A stretch of DNA of 64,000 nucleotides from DASZIT01 sp963819695 (GTDB lineage Bacteria > Actinomycetota > Acidimicrobiia > Acidimicrobiales > RAAP-2), in NCBI GenBank assembly GCA_963819695.1, contig CAWFXD010000001.1, positions 1,364,001-1,428,000 of the forward strand, read 5' to 3'. Position 1 is the first letter of the stretch; each line of letters begins with the position of its first letter. This document shows positions 43,346 through 51,372 of this stretch, piece by piece. The notes under the pieces were generated by a model. It did not search any database. It was not told where the DNA came from and saw only the letters and a list, made by a program, of their open reading frames with translations. A program made the translations under genes and the position numbers.

Positions 43346-43439
43346 CCCCGGGGTCGCCGCCGGCGACCCGCACCTTCGAGCGCGCCCCGGCGGGCTGACA
43401 TCGTCGCCAACCGGTCGGAACCAGGTGGTGGCGGCGGGG

Positions 43440-43445
43440 TAGGGT
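43440..43445 (+). promoter_or_regulatory. Probable -10 element (TAGGGT) ahead of the gene at 43453
   Basis: TAGGGT ends 7 nt before ATG 43453, with no ribosome-binding site. Confidence 0.4.
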
Positions 43446-43452
43446 CCGCCCC

Positions 43453-44037
43453 ATGGATCAGATCGAACTGCTCGAGGGCGTGTTGACCAAGACCGGCAAG
43501 GTGGTGGCCAACGTCGACCCACCGCGATTGACGTCGGCGACCCCGTGTGACGACTACACCGTTCAGCAACTCATGGACCACATCGTCGGCTGGGTCCAGG
43601 TGTTCGAGGCCGGCTGCAACGGACGCACCTTCGAGGGCGATCCGTCGGCCTACGTCTGCGGTCCGGATGCGGCTGACGAGTTCGCCAGGCTCGCGGCCAG
43701 TGTCGTGGCCGGTTGGAAGGAGTTCGGCTTCGACCGCGAGGTGCAGATCTCCAGCGGCTCGATGATGCCGGCGGCGATGGTCTTCAACATGACCGTGATG
43801 GAGTACCTGGCCCACGGATGGGATCTGGCCTCGGCCACCGGCCAGCCGAACCCGTACTCCGAAGCCGAGGCGGCCGAGGTGCTGGCCCGGGCCAAAGCCA
43901 CCCTCCCGCCCGAGTACCAGGGCGAGGGCATGGCGTTCGGTGCGGTGGTGGCGGTGGCCGACGAGGCTCCGGCCATCGATCGGCTGGTCGGCTTCCTCGG
44001 CCGCGATCCGAAATGGGCGGAGTCGCCGACCGGGTAG
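43453..44037 (+). CDS. TIGR03086-type metal-binding protein (DinB / mycothiol-dependent isomerase N-terminal fold)
   Basis: This 194-residue protein has the four-helix DinB-like fold with possible metal ligands in YTVQQLMDHIVGW (first His) and YLAHGWDLASATG (second His, about 125), the pattern of mycothiol-dependent maleylpyruvate isomerase relatives in actinobacteria. Activity is unknown; thiol-dependent detoxification is plausible. The downstream -10 element overlaps its stop codon. Confidence 0.8.
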   Translation: MDQIELLEGVLTKTGKVVANVDPPRLTSATPCDDYTVQQLMDHIVGWVQVFEAGCNGRTFEGDPSAYVCGPDAADEFARLAASVVAGWKEFGFDREVQISSGSMMPAAMVFNMTVMEYLAHGWDLASATGQPNPYSEAEAAEVLARAKATLPPEYQGEGMAFGAVVAVADEAPAIDRLVGFLGRDPKWAESPTG

Positions 44038-44040
44038 GTT
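44035..44040 (+). promoter_or_regulatory. Probable -10 element (TAGGTT) ahead of the aldo/keto reductase
   Basis: TAGGTT contains the stop codon of the upstream gene (TAG 44035-44037) and ends 6 nt before ATG 44047, giving a leaderless internal promoter. Confidence 0.4.
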
Positions 44041-44046
44041 CGGTCC

Positions 44047-45048
44047 ATGCCACTCATGACTCGCACACTGGGTACCGACGGACTGGTGGTGTCCGCCGAG
44101 GGACTCGGTTGCATGGGCATGTCCGAGTTCTACGGGGCGGGCGACGAGGCGGAATCGATCGCCACGATCCACGCCGCGCTGGACCTGGGTGTGACCCTGC
44201 TCGACACCGCCGACATGTACGGGCCCTTCACCAATGAGCAGCTGGTCGGCCGGGCCATCGCCACCCGACGCGACGAGGTGGTCCTGGCCACCAAGTTCGG
44301 GATCGTGCGCACCGCGGATCCCGCCGTCCGGTCGATCCGGGGGGACGCCGCCTACGTGCACCAGGCGTGCGACGCGTCCCTCGAGCGGTTGGGGGTCGAG
44401 CACATCGATCTCTACTACCAGCACCGCACCGACACCCGCGTCCCGATCGAGGAGACGGTGGGGGCCATGGCCGAACTGGTGGCGGACGGGAAGGTGCGGT
44501 ATCTCGGATTGTCGGAAGCCTCACCGGACACGCTGCGACGGGCCCGCGCCGTCCATCCGATCGCCGCCCTCCAGAGCGAGTGGTCACTGTGGAGTCGCGA
44601 CGTCGAGGACACCGTCATCGGCGCCGCCCGGAGCCTCGGCATCGGCATCGTGGCCTACAGTCCACTCGGTCGAGGTTTCCTCACCGGTCAGATCACCTCT
44701 CCCGACGACTTTCCCGAAGGCGACTTCCGGAAATTCCTCCCCCGGTTCCGGGGCGACAGCTTCGAAAGGAACATCGCCCTGGTCGATCGGGTCCGCTCCC
44801 TGGCCGCCGCCAAGGGCTGCACCCCCGGACAACTGGCGCTGGCCTGGGTCCTGTCCCGAGGTGACGATGTGGTGCCGATCCCCGGGACCAAGCGGCGGAC
44901 CTATCTGGCCGAGAACGTGGCGGCACTCGAGGTCGAACTGACGACATCCGACCTCGCCGCCCTCGAGGAGGTGTTCGCGGTCGGCGCGGTTTCCGGAGAC
45001 CGCTACCCGGACATGAGCGCGATCGCGCCGGCCAGTCCGACCGGCTGA
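44047..45048 (+). CDS. Aldo/keto reductase
   Basis: This 333-residue TIM-barrel oxidoreductase carries the tetrad as Asp in LLDTADMYGP (Asp, Tyr), Lys in VLATKFG and His in YYQHRTD. NADPH contacts come from AYSPLGRGFLTG and VPIPGTKRRTYLAENV. It belongs to the group that includes YajO/Tas-like and pyridoxal reductase-like proteins and acts on small carbonyls in the cytosol; the substrate is unknown. It converges with lexA, 9 bp apart. Confidence 0.92.
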   Translation: MPLMTRTLGTDGLVVSAEGLGCMGMSEFYGAGDEAESIATIHAALDLGVTLLDTADMYGPFTNEQLVGRAIATRRDEVVLATKFGIVRTADPAVRSIRGDAAYVHQACDASLERLGVEHIDLYYQHRTDTRVPIEETVGAMAELVADGKVRYLGLSEASPDTLRRARAVHPIAALQSEWSLWSRDVEDTVIGAARSLGIGIVAYSPLGRGFLTGQITSPDDFPEGDFRKFLPRFRGDSFERNIALVDRVRSLAAAKGCTPGQLALAWVLSRGDDVVPIPGTKRRTYLAENVAALEVELTTSDLAALEEVFAVGAVSGDRYPDMSAIAPASPTG

Positions 45049-45057
45049 GGTTGCCTC

Positions 45058-45687
45058 CTACAGCCGACGGAGGACGGTGACCACCTTCCCGTAGACGGTC
45101 ACCTCGTCGGGCTCGAACTCCATGGGCTGCATGTGTTGGTTGGACGGGGTGAGGACCACCTTCCCGTCGCGGGTGGAGAACCGCTTCACCGTCGCCTCCT
45201 CGTCAGGTATCCCGGCCACCACGATCTCGTTCCGCTCGGCTTCGGGCTGCTGGCGCACCACCACGAAGTCCCCGTCGACGATGCCGTCGTCGACCATGGA
45301 GTCTCCGTGGACCTTGACCATGAACAGCGATCCGGTGCCGGTGAAGTCCTCGGGGAGCGGATACAGCTCCTCGATGTTCTCCTGGGCCAGTACCCCGGTG
45401 CCGGCGGCCACGTCGCCGACCAGCGGAACATGGCGAATCGGGCGCGAGTCCATGACCACCTTGGACGACGGGTCGAACCGCACCTCGATGGCCCGGGGCT
45501 TGGTGGGGTCCCGTCGCAGATACCCCTCCCGCTGCAGCACCGCCAGGTGGGCGTGGACGGTCGACGACGACGCCAGCCCCACCGACTCGCCGATCTCCCG
45601 GACGGAGGGTGGGTAGCCGCGGTCCCGGAGCGACTCGGAAATACAGTCCAGTATCTGCTTGCGCTTGATGCTGAGTACCTGGGCCAC
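45058..45687 (-). CDS. lexA: SOS repressor LexA
   Basis: This 209-residue protein starts at GTG 45685-45687 behind AGGGGGA. The N-terminal winged helix is KRKQILDCISESLRDRGYPPSVREIGESVGLASSSTVHAHL. The cleavage site is Ala95-Gly96 (VAAGTG), with the Ser130 (GDSMVDDG) / Lys168 (TVKRF) dyad for RecA-stimulated self-cleavage. Four SOS boxes lie upstream (45756-45876), the nearest about 70 bp before the start, so it represses itself and the divergent LysM gene. The lexA / LysM gene / nrdR order matches mycobacteria. Confidence 0.97.
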   Translation of the reverse strand: MAQVLSIKRKQILDCISESLRDRGYPPSVREIGESVGLASSSTVHAHLAVLQREGYLRRDPTKPRAIEVRFDPSSKVVMDSRPIRHVPLVGDVAAGTGVLAQENIEELYPLPEDFTGTGSLFMVKVHGDSMVDDGIVDGDFVVVRQQPEAERNEIVVAGIPDEEATVKRFSTRDGKVVLTPSNQHMQPMEFEPDEVTVYGKVVTVLRRL

Positions 45688-45755
45688 GGTTCCCCCTGCT
45701 CGCTGTGGTTCGCACGCTCCGGTTGTCCGGCCCGGCGCTACCCGTCGGGGAGCGG

Positions 45756-45769
45756 CGAACATCTGTTTG
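45756..45769. promoter_or_regulatory. SOS box 1 (CGAACATCTGTTTG)
   Basis: It matches the actinobacterial LexA consensus CGAAC-N4-GTTCG with one mismatch in the right arm. It lies nearest to lexA and probably serves autoregulation. Confidence 0.8.
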
Positions 45770-45799
45770 TGAAAAGGTAGCCCAGGGGGGTCCGGAAAG

Positions 45800-45813
45800 C
45801 AAACACCCGTTCG
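45800..45813. promoter_or_regulatory. SOS box 2 (CAAACACCCGTTCG)
   Basis: One mismatch in the left arm of CGAAC-N4-GTTCG. It sits between the two divergent promoters. Confidence 0.7.
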
Positions 45814-45829
45814 CCAAATGGCTTGACAC

Positions 45830-45843
45830 CGAACAGGTGTTCG
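45830..45843. promoter_or_regulatory. SOS box 3 (CGAACAGGTGTTCG), perfect
   Basis: Perfect palindromic match, directly downstream of a TTGACA hexamer (45823-45828) that could be the -35 box of the LysM gene, so LexA would block RNA polymerase there. Confidence 0.9.
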
Positions 45844-45858
45844 TGATTCGATGGGGCC

Positions 45859-45924
45859 ATGACGAACAGACGTTCGAGGAGCCAAGACCTGGCCGGCAAG
45901 CTCTTGACCAGGGGCGGACACTAG
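45859..45924 (+). other. 21-codon micro-ORF between the SOS promoter and the LysM gene
   Basis: ATG 45859 opens MTNRRSRSQDLAGKLLTRGGH, ending at TAG 45922-45924, whose last base is the first of GTG 45924 (TAGTG). It is rich in Arg and Ser. It may be a leader peptide coupled to the LysM gene, or the true start of that gene with one more frameshift in the sequence. No ribosome-binding site precedes the ATG. Confidence 0.4.
45863..45876. promoter_or_regulatory. SOS box 4 (CGAACAGACGTTCG), perfect
   Basis: Perfect arm match 20 bp after box 3 (33 bp between starts, about three helical turns). It lies inside the 21-codon micro-ORF that precedes the LysM gene. Confidence 0.88.
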
Positions 45925-46403
45925 TGGCCGCCCTCTCGTTCCCCTCGACGCTGGCCCGGGTCGAAGGTCGCCGGGGCCGAAGCGGTGCCGCCCTCCAACT
46001 GGTGGACGGCCGCCACTCCTGGCCCGGGATCGACATCGACGGCCAGGAGGCCGGCGGCGCCCCGGTACTGGCGCTGGTCCCCGAGCCGGTGCGGATCCGC
46101 CGGACCCGTCGTCGCCCGTCGGCCCCGGTCAGGCTCCGCCGGACCCTGCTGGCGGTATCCGGCCTGCTGGTGGTCGGGCTCGCTCTTCCGCTGGGCGGGG
46201 CCGGAGGTAACTCCCACCCCTCCGGTCCCTCCCTGGCGGGGGTCACCCACCCGGTCGAGTACACCGTGCAGCCCGGCGACACCCTTTGGTCGATCGCGGT
46301 GGCGGTGAATCCCTCCGCCGACCCCCGTCCCTTGGTGGCTCGGCTGGCCTCGCAGACCGGGTCCTACACCGTGGAGCCCGGCGAGCGGATCACGGTTCCC
46401 TGA
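45924..46403 (+). CDS. LysM-domain membrane protein, SOS-induced division-inhibitor-like (YneA/Rv2719c type)
   Basis: The protein has 159 residues from GTG 45924. A hydrophobic anchor (about 72-92, TLLAVSGLLVVGLALPLGG) is preceded by an Arg-rich stretch; the C-terminal LysM domain (about 107-159) opens VEYTVQPGDTLWSIA and ends VEPGERITVP. LysM binds peptidoglycan. Divergent placement from lexA, SOS boxes and the order before nrdR match YneA/DivS/Rv2719c proteins, which stop division after DNA damage. The start is uncertain because the frame is open further upstream. Confidence 0.78.
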   Translation: MAALSFPSTLARVEGRRGRSGAALQLVDGRHSWPGIDIDGQEAGGAPVLALVPEPVRIRRTRRRPSAPVRLRRTLLAVSGLLVVGLALPLGGAGGNSHPSGPSLAGVTHPVEYTVQPGDTLWSIAVAVNPSADPRPLVARLASQTGSYTVEPGERITVP

Positions 46404-46460
46404 CCCGATTCCCGGAGCGTTTTCGTCGGTGAGCTCGCCCGGGACGCTCGACGGCAGCAC

Positions 46461-46466
46461 TATTCT
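46461..46466 (+). promoter_or_regulatory. Probable -10 element (TATTCT) ahead of nrdR
   Basis: TATTCT ends 6 nt before GTG 46473; no ribosome-binding site, suggesting leaderless transcription. Confidence 0.45.
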
Positions 46467-46472
46467 CGGTGG

Positions 46473-46946
46473 GTGCTCTGTCCCTGGTGCCTCGCTGACG
46501 ATGATCGCGTCATCGACTCCCGTCTGGCGGAAGACGGCACCGCCACCCGGCGCCGGCGGGAGTGCAACGGGTGTGGCCATCGGTATACGACGTTCGAGAG
46601 GATCGACGAAGTGCCGATGATGGTCATCAAGCGCTCCGGTCTGCGGGCGCCGTTCGACCGGATGAAAGTGGTCGACGGGCTGCGGTCGGCCACCAAAAAC
46701 CGCCCGGTATCGGAGAAACAGCTCGAGGAACTGGCCCAGTCGGTGGAGGACGCCATCCGGGACGACGGCACCGTGCCCACCACCGAGCAGATCGGTCTGG
46801 CCGTGCTCGAACGGCTGCGGGTGGTCGACGAGGTGGCTTATCTCCGGTTCGCCAGCGTGTACAAGGGATTCGAGGGTGTCGACGACTTTCGGCGCGAGGT
46901 CGGGCTCCTGACCAAGACCACCGCCCCCAAGCAACCTGGTATCTAG
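46473..46946 (+). CDS. nrdR: Transcriptional repressor NrdR
   Basis: This 157-residue regulator of ribonucleotide reductase genes has an N-terminal zinc ribbon with CPWC (3-6) and CNGCG (about 31-34), the basic TRRRRECNGCGHRYTTFERI segment, and an ATP-cone (about 47-137; VIKRSGLRAPFDRMKV). It senses ATP/dATP and binds nrd promoters. The usual MRCPYC start is here LCPWC from GTG 46473. No nrd gene is in the window. Confidence 0.96.
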   Translation: MLCPWCLADDDRVIDSRLAEDGTATRRRRECNGCGHRYTTFERIDEVPMMVIKRSGLRAPFDRMKVVDGLRSATKNRPVSEKQLEELAQSVEDAIRDDGTVPTTEQIGLAVLERLRVVDEVAYLRFASVYKGFEGVDDFRREVGLLTKTTAPKQPGI

Positions 46947-46948
46947 GC

Positions 46949-47659
46949 GTGCCGGAGCTCATGGAGGAGACTCCGGTCCGGGCCCTGGCGATCTACGCCC
47001 ATCCCGACGACCCCGACGTCGGCTGCGGTGGCACCTTGGCGGCATGGTCGGCGAAGGGCTGCGAAGTCCACGTCCTCCTCTGCACCGACGGGGACAAGGG
47101 CTCGACCGATGCTTCGGTGGCGCCTCAGGAGCTGGCCACCCGCCGAGCAGTGGAGGCGGCGGAGTCGGCGTCGTTGATCGGGCTCGCCGGCCAGGAGTCC
47201 CTGCACTATCCGGACGGGGAGCTCGTCGACGATCTCGGACTTCAGCGGGCGCTGGTCGAGGTGGTTCGACGGCTCCGGCCCGACGTCGTGCTCTGCCCCG
47301 ACCCCACCGCGGTCTTCTTCGGGCAGGACTACTTCAACCACCGGGATCACCGGGTCACCGGCTGGGCGGTGCTCGACGCCGTCGCCCCGGCTGCGGCCCT
47401 GCCGCTCTACTTCCCGGACGCCGGCCCGGCCCATCAGGTTTCCGTCGTCCTGCTGTCGGGCACCCTCGAGCCCGACGTGTGGGTGGACATCTCCAACACG
47501 GTGGAGGTGAAGGTGCGGGCGGTGGGCTGCCACCGGAGCCAGTTCCCCGACGGCGCCGAGTGGGCGACCTCGGCGGTGCACGGGGCCGCGGAAGACGCCG
47601 GCCGGAGCGCCGGAGTTCCGTTCGCCGAGGGCTTCCGGAGGTTGCGTCTCGGTGGATGA
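46949..47659 (+). CDS. PIG-L (LmbE-like) deacetylase
   Basis: This 236-residue zinc-dependent N-deacetylase-like protein starts at GTG 46949; ATG 46961 is the alternative start. The metal-binding motif is AIYAHPDDPDVGCGG, with the third ligand in NHRDHRVTGW. In actinobacteria such proteins deacetylate GlcNAc-inositol in mycothiol synthesis (MshB) or remove the acyl tag from bacillithiol-like conjugates (Mca); either is possible. The end overlaps dinB. Confidence 0.88.
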   Translation: MPELMEETPVRALAIYAHPDDPDVGCGGTLAAWSAKGCEVHVLLCTDGDKGSTDASVAPQELATRRAVEAAESASLIGLAGQESLHYPDGELVDDLGLQRALVEVVRRLRPDVVLCPDPTAVFFGQDYFNHRDHRVTGWAVLDAVAPAAALPLYFPDAGPAHQVSVVLLSGTLEPDVWVDISNTVEVKVRAVGCHRSQFPDGAEWATSAVHGAAEDAGRSAGVPFAEGFRRLRLGG

Positions 47660-48998
47660 GCGCAACCGGGTGATCCTCCACGTCGACATGGATGCGTTCT
47701 TCGCCTCGGTCGAGGTGTTGGACGACCCCACCCTGGCCGGGCGCCCGGTCATCGTGGGGGGTTCGGGAGGTCGGGGAGTGGTGGCCGCCTGCACCTACGA
47801 GGCCCGGATGTTCGGCGTCCACTCGGCCATGCCGTCATCGGTCGCCCGCCGGCTGTGTCCCGAGGCGGTCTTCGTCGCCGGCCGGCACCACCGCTACAGC
47901 GAGGAGAGCGCCAAGCTGCACGCCATCCTCGAAACGGTGACCCCGTTGGTCGAAGGGATCTCCATCGACGAGGCGTTCCTCGACGTGACCGGTTCGGTGC
48001 GGCTCCTCGGACCCGGACCGGTGATCGCTCGTGACATCCGGGCCCGGGTGGACCACGATCTGCACCTCACCTGCTCGGTGGGGGTGGCATCCAACAAGCT
48101 GATGGCCAAACTGGCATCGAAGGCCGCCAAACCGAGGGCCGACCGGACGGGTATCCGTCCCGGGCCCGGGATCGTCGTCATCGAGCCCGGCCGGGAGCTC
48201 GAGTTCCTCCATCCCCTTCCCATCGAGGCTCTCTGGGGGGTGGGGCCGGTGTCGGCCCGCCGGCTCCAGGGATTGGGGATCATGACCGTCGGCGATCTCG
48301 CCTCCCTGCCCGCCTCCAGCCTCGAGCGCCAGCTCGGGAAGGCCCAGGGCTCGCACCTGGCCGAGTTGTGCCGAGGGGTGGACGACCGACCGGTAGTCCC
48401 CGACCAGAAGGCCAAGTCCATCGGCCACGAGGAGACATTCCCGTCCGACCTCTGGGACCCGGTGGCCATCCAGGGCCACCTGACCCGGATCGTCGACGCC
48501 GCCGCCTCCCACCTCCGGGGATCCGATCTCGGGGCCCGGACGATCACCGTGAAGATCAAGTTCGGCGACTTCACCATGATCACCCGTTCCCATTCCATGG
48601 TCACCCCGGTCGACTCCGCCCCCGCCATCGGAGCCATCGCCTCGGCGCTGCTGGAATCGGTCGATCTCTCGAAGGGGATGCGGTTGCTCGGAGTCAGCCT
48701 GTCGGGCTTCGGCACCACCGGCGCCAACGAACAGCTCTCCTGGGACCTCGGGGACGGCCGTGGATCCGACGCCCGGATGATGATGGCCGGGGACGAGGCG
48801 GAGCGCCTCCAGCAGTCGTGGGGCGGGGTTTCGGCCGCGGTCGACAGCATCCGGGCCCGCTACGGCCACGGATCGGTGGGCTCGGCCTCGATGGTGGGGT
48901 CCGACGGGCTCCGGGTCCGGCAGCGGGGCGACGCCCCCTGGGGGCCGGCCCTCGAGCCAAGAGTGGAGGAGAAGCCGCCCCGAACGGCCCGAAAATAG
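47652..48998 (+). CDS. dinB: DNA polymerase IV (Y family)
   Basis: This 448-residue translesion polymerase starts at GTG 47652. Catalytic motifs: ILHVDMDAFFASVE (first Asp), TYEARMFGVHSAMP, SIDEAFLDVTGS (Asp-Glu) and SVGVASNKLMAKLASKAAKP. HhH thumb: LWGVGPVSARRLQGLGI; little finger about 245-350. The C-terminal 90 residues lack a clear beta-clamp box. It copies past lesions. It is near lexA but has no SOS box of its own; it could be read from the LysM/nrdR side. Confidence 0.95.
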   Translation: MDERNRVILHVDMDAFFASVEVLDDPTLAGRPVIVGGSGGRGVVAACTYEARMFGVHSAMPSSVARRLCPEAVFVAGRHHRYSEESAKLHAILETVTPLVEGISIDEAFLDVTGSVRLLGPGPVIARDIRARVDHDLHLTCSVGVASNKLMAKLASKAAKPRADRTGIRPGPGIVVIEPGRELEFLHPLPIEALWGVGPVSARRLQGLGIMTVGDLASLPASSLERQLGKAQGSHLAELCRGVDDRPVVPDQKAKSIGHEETFPSDLWDPVAIQGHLTRIVDAAASHLRGSDLGARTITVKIKFGDFTMITRSHSMVTPVDSAPAIGAIASALLESVDLSKGMRLLGVSLSGFGTTGANEQLSWDLGDGRGSDARMMMAGDEAERLQQSWGGVSAAVDSIRARYGHGSVGSASMVGSDGLRVRQRGDAPWGPALEPRVEEKPPRTARK

Positions 48999-49150
48999 GG
49001 GACTTCTGGCCCTTCCGGCCCACCCGGGGGGGAAATAAGGTCGGCATTGTCAACGTTTGCCGGTATGCGCGATGCTTTAGGCACGGAGGTGCGCGATCAT
49101 GGAGTCGAGGATGACAACAGGATCGATCAAGAGATGGAGGGGAGGGGTTC

Positions 49151-49525
49151 TTGCCGCTCTCTGATCACGAACAGAAGATTCTCCACCAACTGGAGGAATC
49201 CCTCTACAAGGAGGATCCTGACTTCGCGGAGCGGGTGCGTTCCGAGACCGTCTACCGGCATGCCGGACGGTACTGCATCTGGTCTGCCCTGGTGTTCGTG
49301 GTTGGCTTCGTCTTCATGTTGCTGACGTTTTCACGGTCGCTGGTGCTCGGATTCATCGGCGTGATCGTGATGTTCCTCTCCGCGGTGGTGTTCGCCAACA
49401 ATGCCCGGCGCATGGGCAAGGCGGGGATCGACGATATTTCCAGGTCGATCCACAGTCGAAACATGGGGGCAGTGGTGCACGATCCGCGGGACTGGATCCG
49501 CGGTCGCCTCCATCGCGACGACTGA
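49151..49525 (+). CDS. DUF3040 membrane protein
   Basis: This 124-residue protein starts at TTG 49151 behind GGAGGGGAGGGG. It begins PLSDHEQKILHQLEESLY, the DUF3040 signature, with two membrane segments (about 42-60 and 65-83). DUF3040 genes are found near mraZ and dinB in many actinobacteria (Rv2169c-like) and the function is unknown. A possible promoter (TTGTCA at 49047, GATGCT at 49071) lies upstream. Confidence 0.88.
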   Translation: MPLSDHEQKILHQLEESLYKEDPDFAERVRSETVYRHAGRYCIWSALVFVVGFVFMLLTFSRSLVLGFIGVIVMFLSAVVFANNARRMGKAGIDDISRSIHSRNMGAVVHDPRDWIRGRLHRDD

Positions 49526-49530
49526 AATCC

Positions 49531-50427
49531 TTGCCTGAGGGGCCGGTGGTGCTCGCGGTCGACGTGGGCGGGACCAAGTTGGCGGCGGGCCTGGTGGATG
49601 GGGCTGGGGCCATCCTGCTCGATGCCCATTGCGCGACCCCACTGCAGCCCGATCCGGAGGTGGTGTTCGCGGCGCTGTCGTCGATCATCGACCTGGTCCT
49701 GCGGGCCGGACCGAGCGCGCCGGTCATCTGCGGGGTGGGTTGCGGTGGGCCGATGACCGAGGGCGGCCGCACGGTGTCCCCGCTCAACATCCCGGGTTGG
49801 AGGGGCTTTCCGCTCCTGTCCCGGCTGGAGTCACAGGTCCGGCTGCCGACCGCGGTCGACAACGACGCCAAGGCGTTGGCCCTGGGGGAGGGGTGGCGAG
49901 GGGCAGCCGCAGGACTGACCAATTATCTGGCCATGGTGGTGTCCACCGGAGTGGGGGGCGGGATCGTGCTCGACGGCCGGCTGCTGGACGGGTCCCACGG
50001 GAATGCCGGACACATCGGCCACCTGATCGTCGAACCCGATGGCCGCCTGTGTGTGTGCGGAGCCCGCGGTTGCCTGGAGGCGGAGGCGTCCGGACCGTCC
50101 ATCGCCGCCACCACCGGTCGGCCCGCCGCGGAGGCGAGCGACGAGGTGCGGCGGAGAACGGGCACGCTGGTCGGCCGGGCGGTGGCATCGGTGGCGAATC
50201 TGTTGGACCTGGAGTTGGCGGTGGTGGCCGGATCGGTCGCGCTGGGCTTCGGCGAGTCGTTCTTCTCCGCCGCTCAACAGGAGGTCGACGCCCGGGCCAA
50301 GTTGAGCTACTCGCGGGGAACCCGCATCGTGCCGGCGGGACTCGGGGCGGACGGCCCGCTGGTGGGGGCGGCGGCGGTCGGCCGGCGGGCGATGTTGGGT
50401 CTCGCCGGGTCATCGGTTCCCGAGTGA
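49531..50427 (+). CDS. ROK-family sugar kinase (glucokinase-like)
   Basis: This 298-residue protein starts at TTG 49531, 5 nt after the DUF3040 stop. ATP site: LAVDVGGTKLAAGLVD; sugar site: TAVDNDAKALALGE with the catalytic Asp; STGVGGGIVLDG; zinc motif HIGHL plus CVCGARGCLE. It phosphorylates glucose or a related hexose with ATP, or acts on N-acetyl sugars; specificity cannot be told. There is no N-terminal HTH, so it is an enzyme rather than a ROK repressor. Confidence 0.92.
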   Translation: MPEGPVVLAVDVGGTKLAAGLVDGAGAILLDAHCATPLQPDPEVVFAALSSIIDLVLRAGPSAPVICGVGCGGPMTEGGRTVSPLNIPGWRGFPLLSRLESQVRLPTAVDNDAKALALGEGWRGAAAGLTNYLAMVVSTGVGGGIVLDGRLLDGSHGNAGHIGHLIVEPDGRLCVCGARGCLEAEASGPSIAATTGRPAAEASDEVRRRTGTLVGRAVASVANLLDLELAVVAGSVALGFGESFFSAAQQEVDARAKLSYSRGTRIVPAGLGADGPLVGAAAVGRRAMLGLAGSSVPE

Positions 50428-50741
50428 GCGTCGAGCCCTCGGCGCCGTCGGCGGCCACGGTGATGACGGTGCTGTCGGCGGTGCTGGTCCGCCCCCACCT
50501 GTGGCCGGCGGCGTTGGGGGCCGTCTTCCGGTTGGCCGCCCCCGGATGGTGGAGACGGCGTCCGTTCCTGCCCCTCCCGGACGGCCGACTTTGGGGGTTC
50601 CGGATGGTCACCGCCTACGGCCGCGCCGATGCCGACCCCGAGGGGAAGGACGTGGTCTCCTACCTCGAGTGGTGCAGGTCTTCCGGTGGGTGGCGGCGGG
50701 AACATCGGAGCAATCGCCCACCGACGGCCCGACACGGCTAA
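50424..50741 (+). CDS. Small conserved-looking protein of unknown function
   Basis: This 105-residue protein starts at GTG 50424 (GTGA overlap with the ROK gene). It contains RPHLWPAALGAVFRLAAPGWWRRRPFLPLPDGRLWGFRM and ends with a SYLEWCRSSGGWR segment. The Trp/Pro-rich amphipathic middle may sit on a membrane. I recall similar short proteins between such genes in related genomes but cannot name a family. Role unknown. Confidence 0.6.
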   Translation: MSVEPSAPSAATVMTVLSAVLVRPHLWPAALGAVFRLAAPGWWRRRPFLPLPDGRLWGFRMVTAYGRADADPEGKDVVSYLEWCRSSGGWRREHRSNRPPTARHG

Positions 50742-50833
50742 TTTCCGATCTAGTGAATCGACGGTCGAGGCTCGAGGCGAGGTTGCTGACCAAGGAGGGG
50801 ACCCCTGCTGCCCCCGAACCGGTGCGGTCCCCG

Positions 50834-51364
50834 ATGTCACCCTCCCGCCGGGCCCTGGTTCTCAACGCCACCTTCGAGCCGCTCGGCATCGTGTCCTCCC
50901 GCCGGGCCGTGCTGCTGGTGCTCGGGACCAAAGCCGAACTGGTCCACATCACCGAGCGGGTGTTCCGGGCCGAGAAGGTCACCGTCCCCGAACCCTCGGT
51001 GGTCCGGCTGGTGCGCTACGTGCACATCCCGCGCCAGTACCGGGTGGCCGTCAACCGCCGTACCGTCTTCGCCCGGGACGGTTCTCGCTGCCAGTACTGC
51101 GGGGCGGCGGCGGAGAACCTCGATCATGTGATCCCCCGGAGCAAAGGCGGTCCCCATACCTGGGAGAACGTGGTGGCGGCCTGCCGGCGCTGCAATACCC
51201 GCAAAGAGGATCGCCTGCCCCATGAGGCCGGGATGGTGCTCCGGGCCACACCGGTGGCCCCCCACCACCGGGTGCAGCTGCTCGCCTCCTGTGGAGGGGC
51301 CAGTGACGACTGGCACACCTACCTGAGCCCGGGGGTGGACCGCTCCGAGCCCCTGATCGCCTGA
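50834..51364 (+). CDS. HNH endonuclease
   Basis: This 176-residue protein starts at ATG 50834. After an N-terminal PUA-like part (LVLNATFEPLGIVSSRRAVLLVL) comes the HNH motif: CQYCG, NLDHVIPRSKGG, TWENVVAACRRCNTRK, with zinc-binding Cys pairs and the catalytic His in LDHV. Such stand-alone HNH proteins are widespread in actinobacteria, cytosolic and of uncertain biological role. In the preceding 92 bp I see nothing definite. Confidence 0.88.
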   Translation: MSPSRRALVLNATFEPLGIVSSRRAVLLVLGTKAELVHITERVFRAEKVTVPEPSVVRLVRYVHIPRQYRVAVNRRTVFARDGSRCQYCGAAAENLDHVIPRSKGGPHTWENVVAACRRCNTRKEDRLPHEAGMVLRATPVAPHHRVQLLASCGGASDDWHTYLSPGVDRSEPLIA

Positions 51365-51372
51365 CGCCACCG

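Noticed and set aside
47600..47655. SOS box expected directly before dinB
   Set aside because: No CGAAC-N4-GTTCG-like site is found near the dinB start; the gene overlaps its upstream neighbour.
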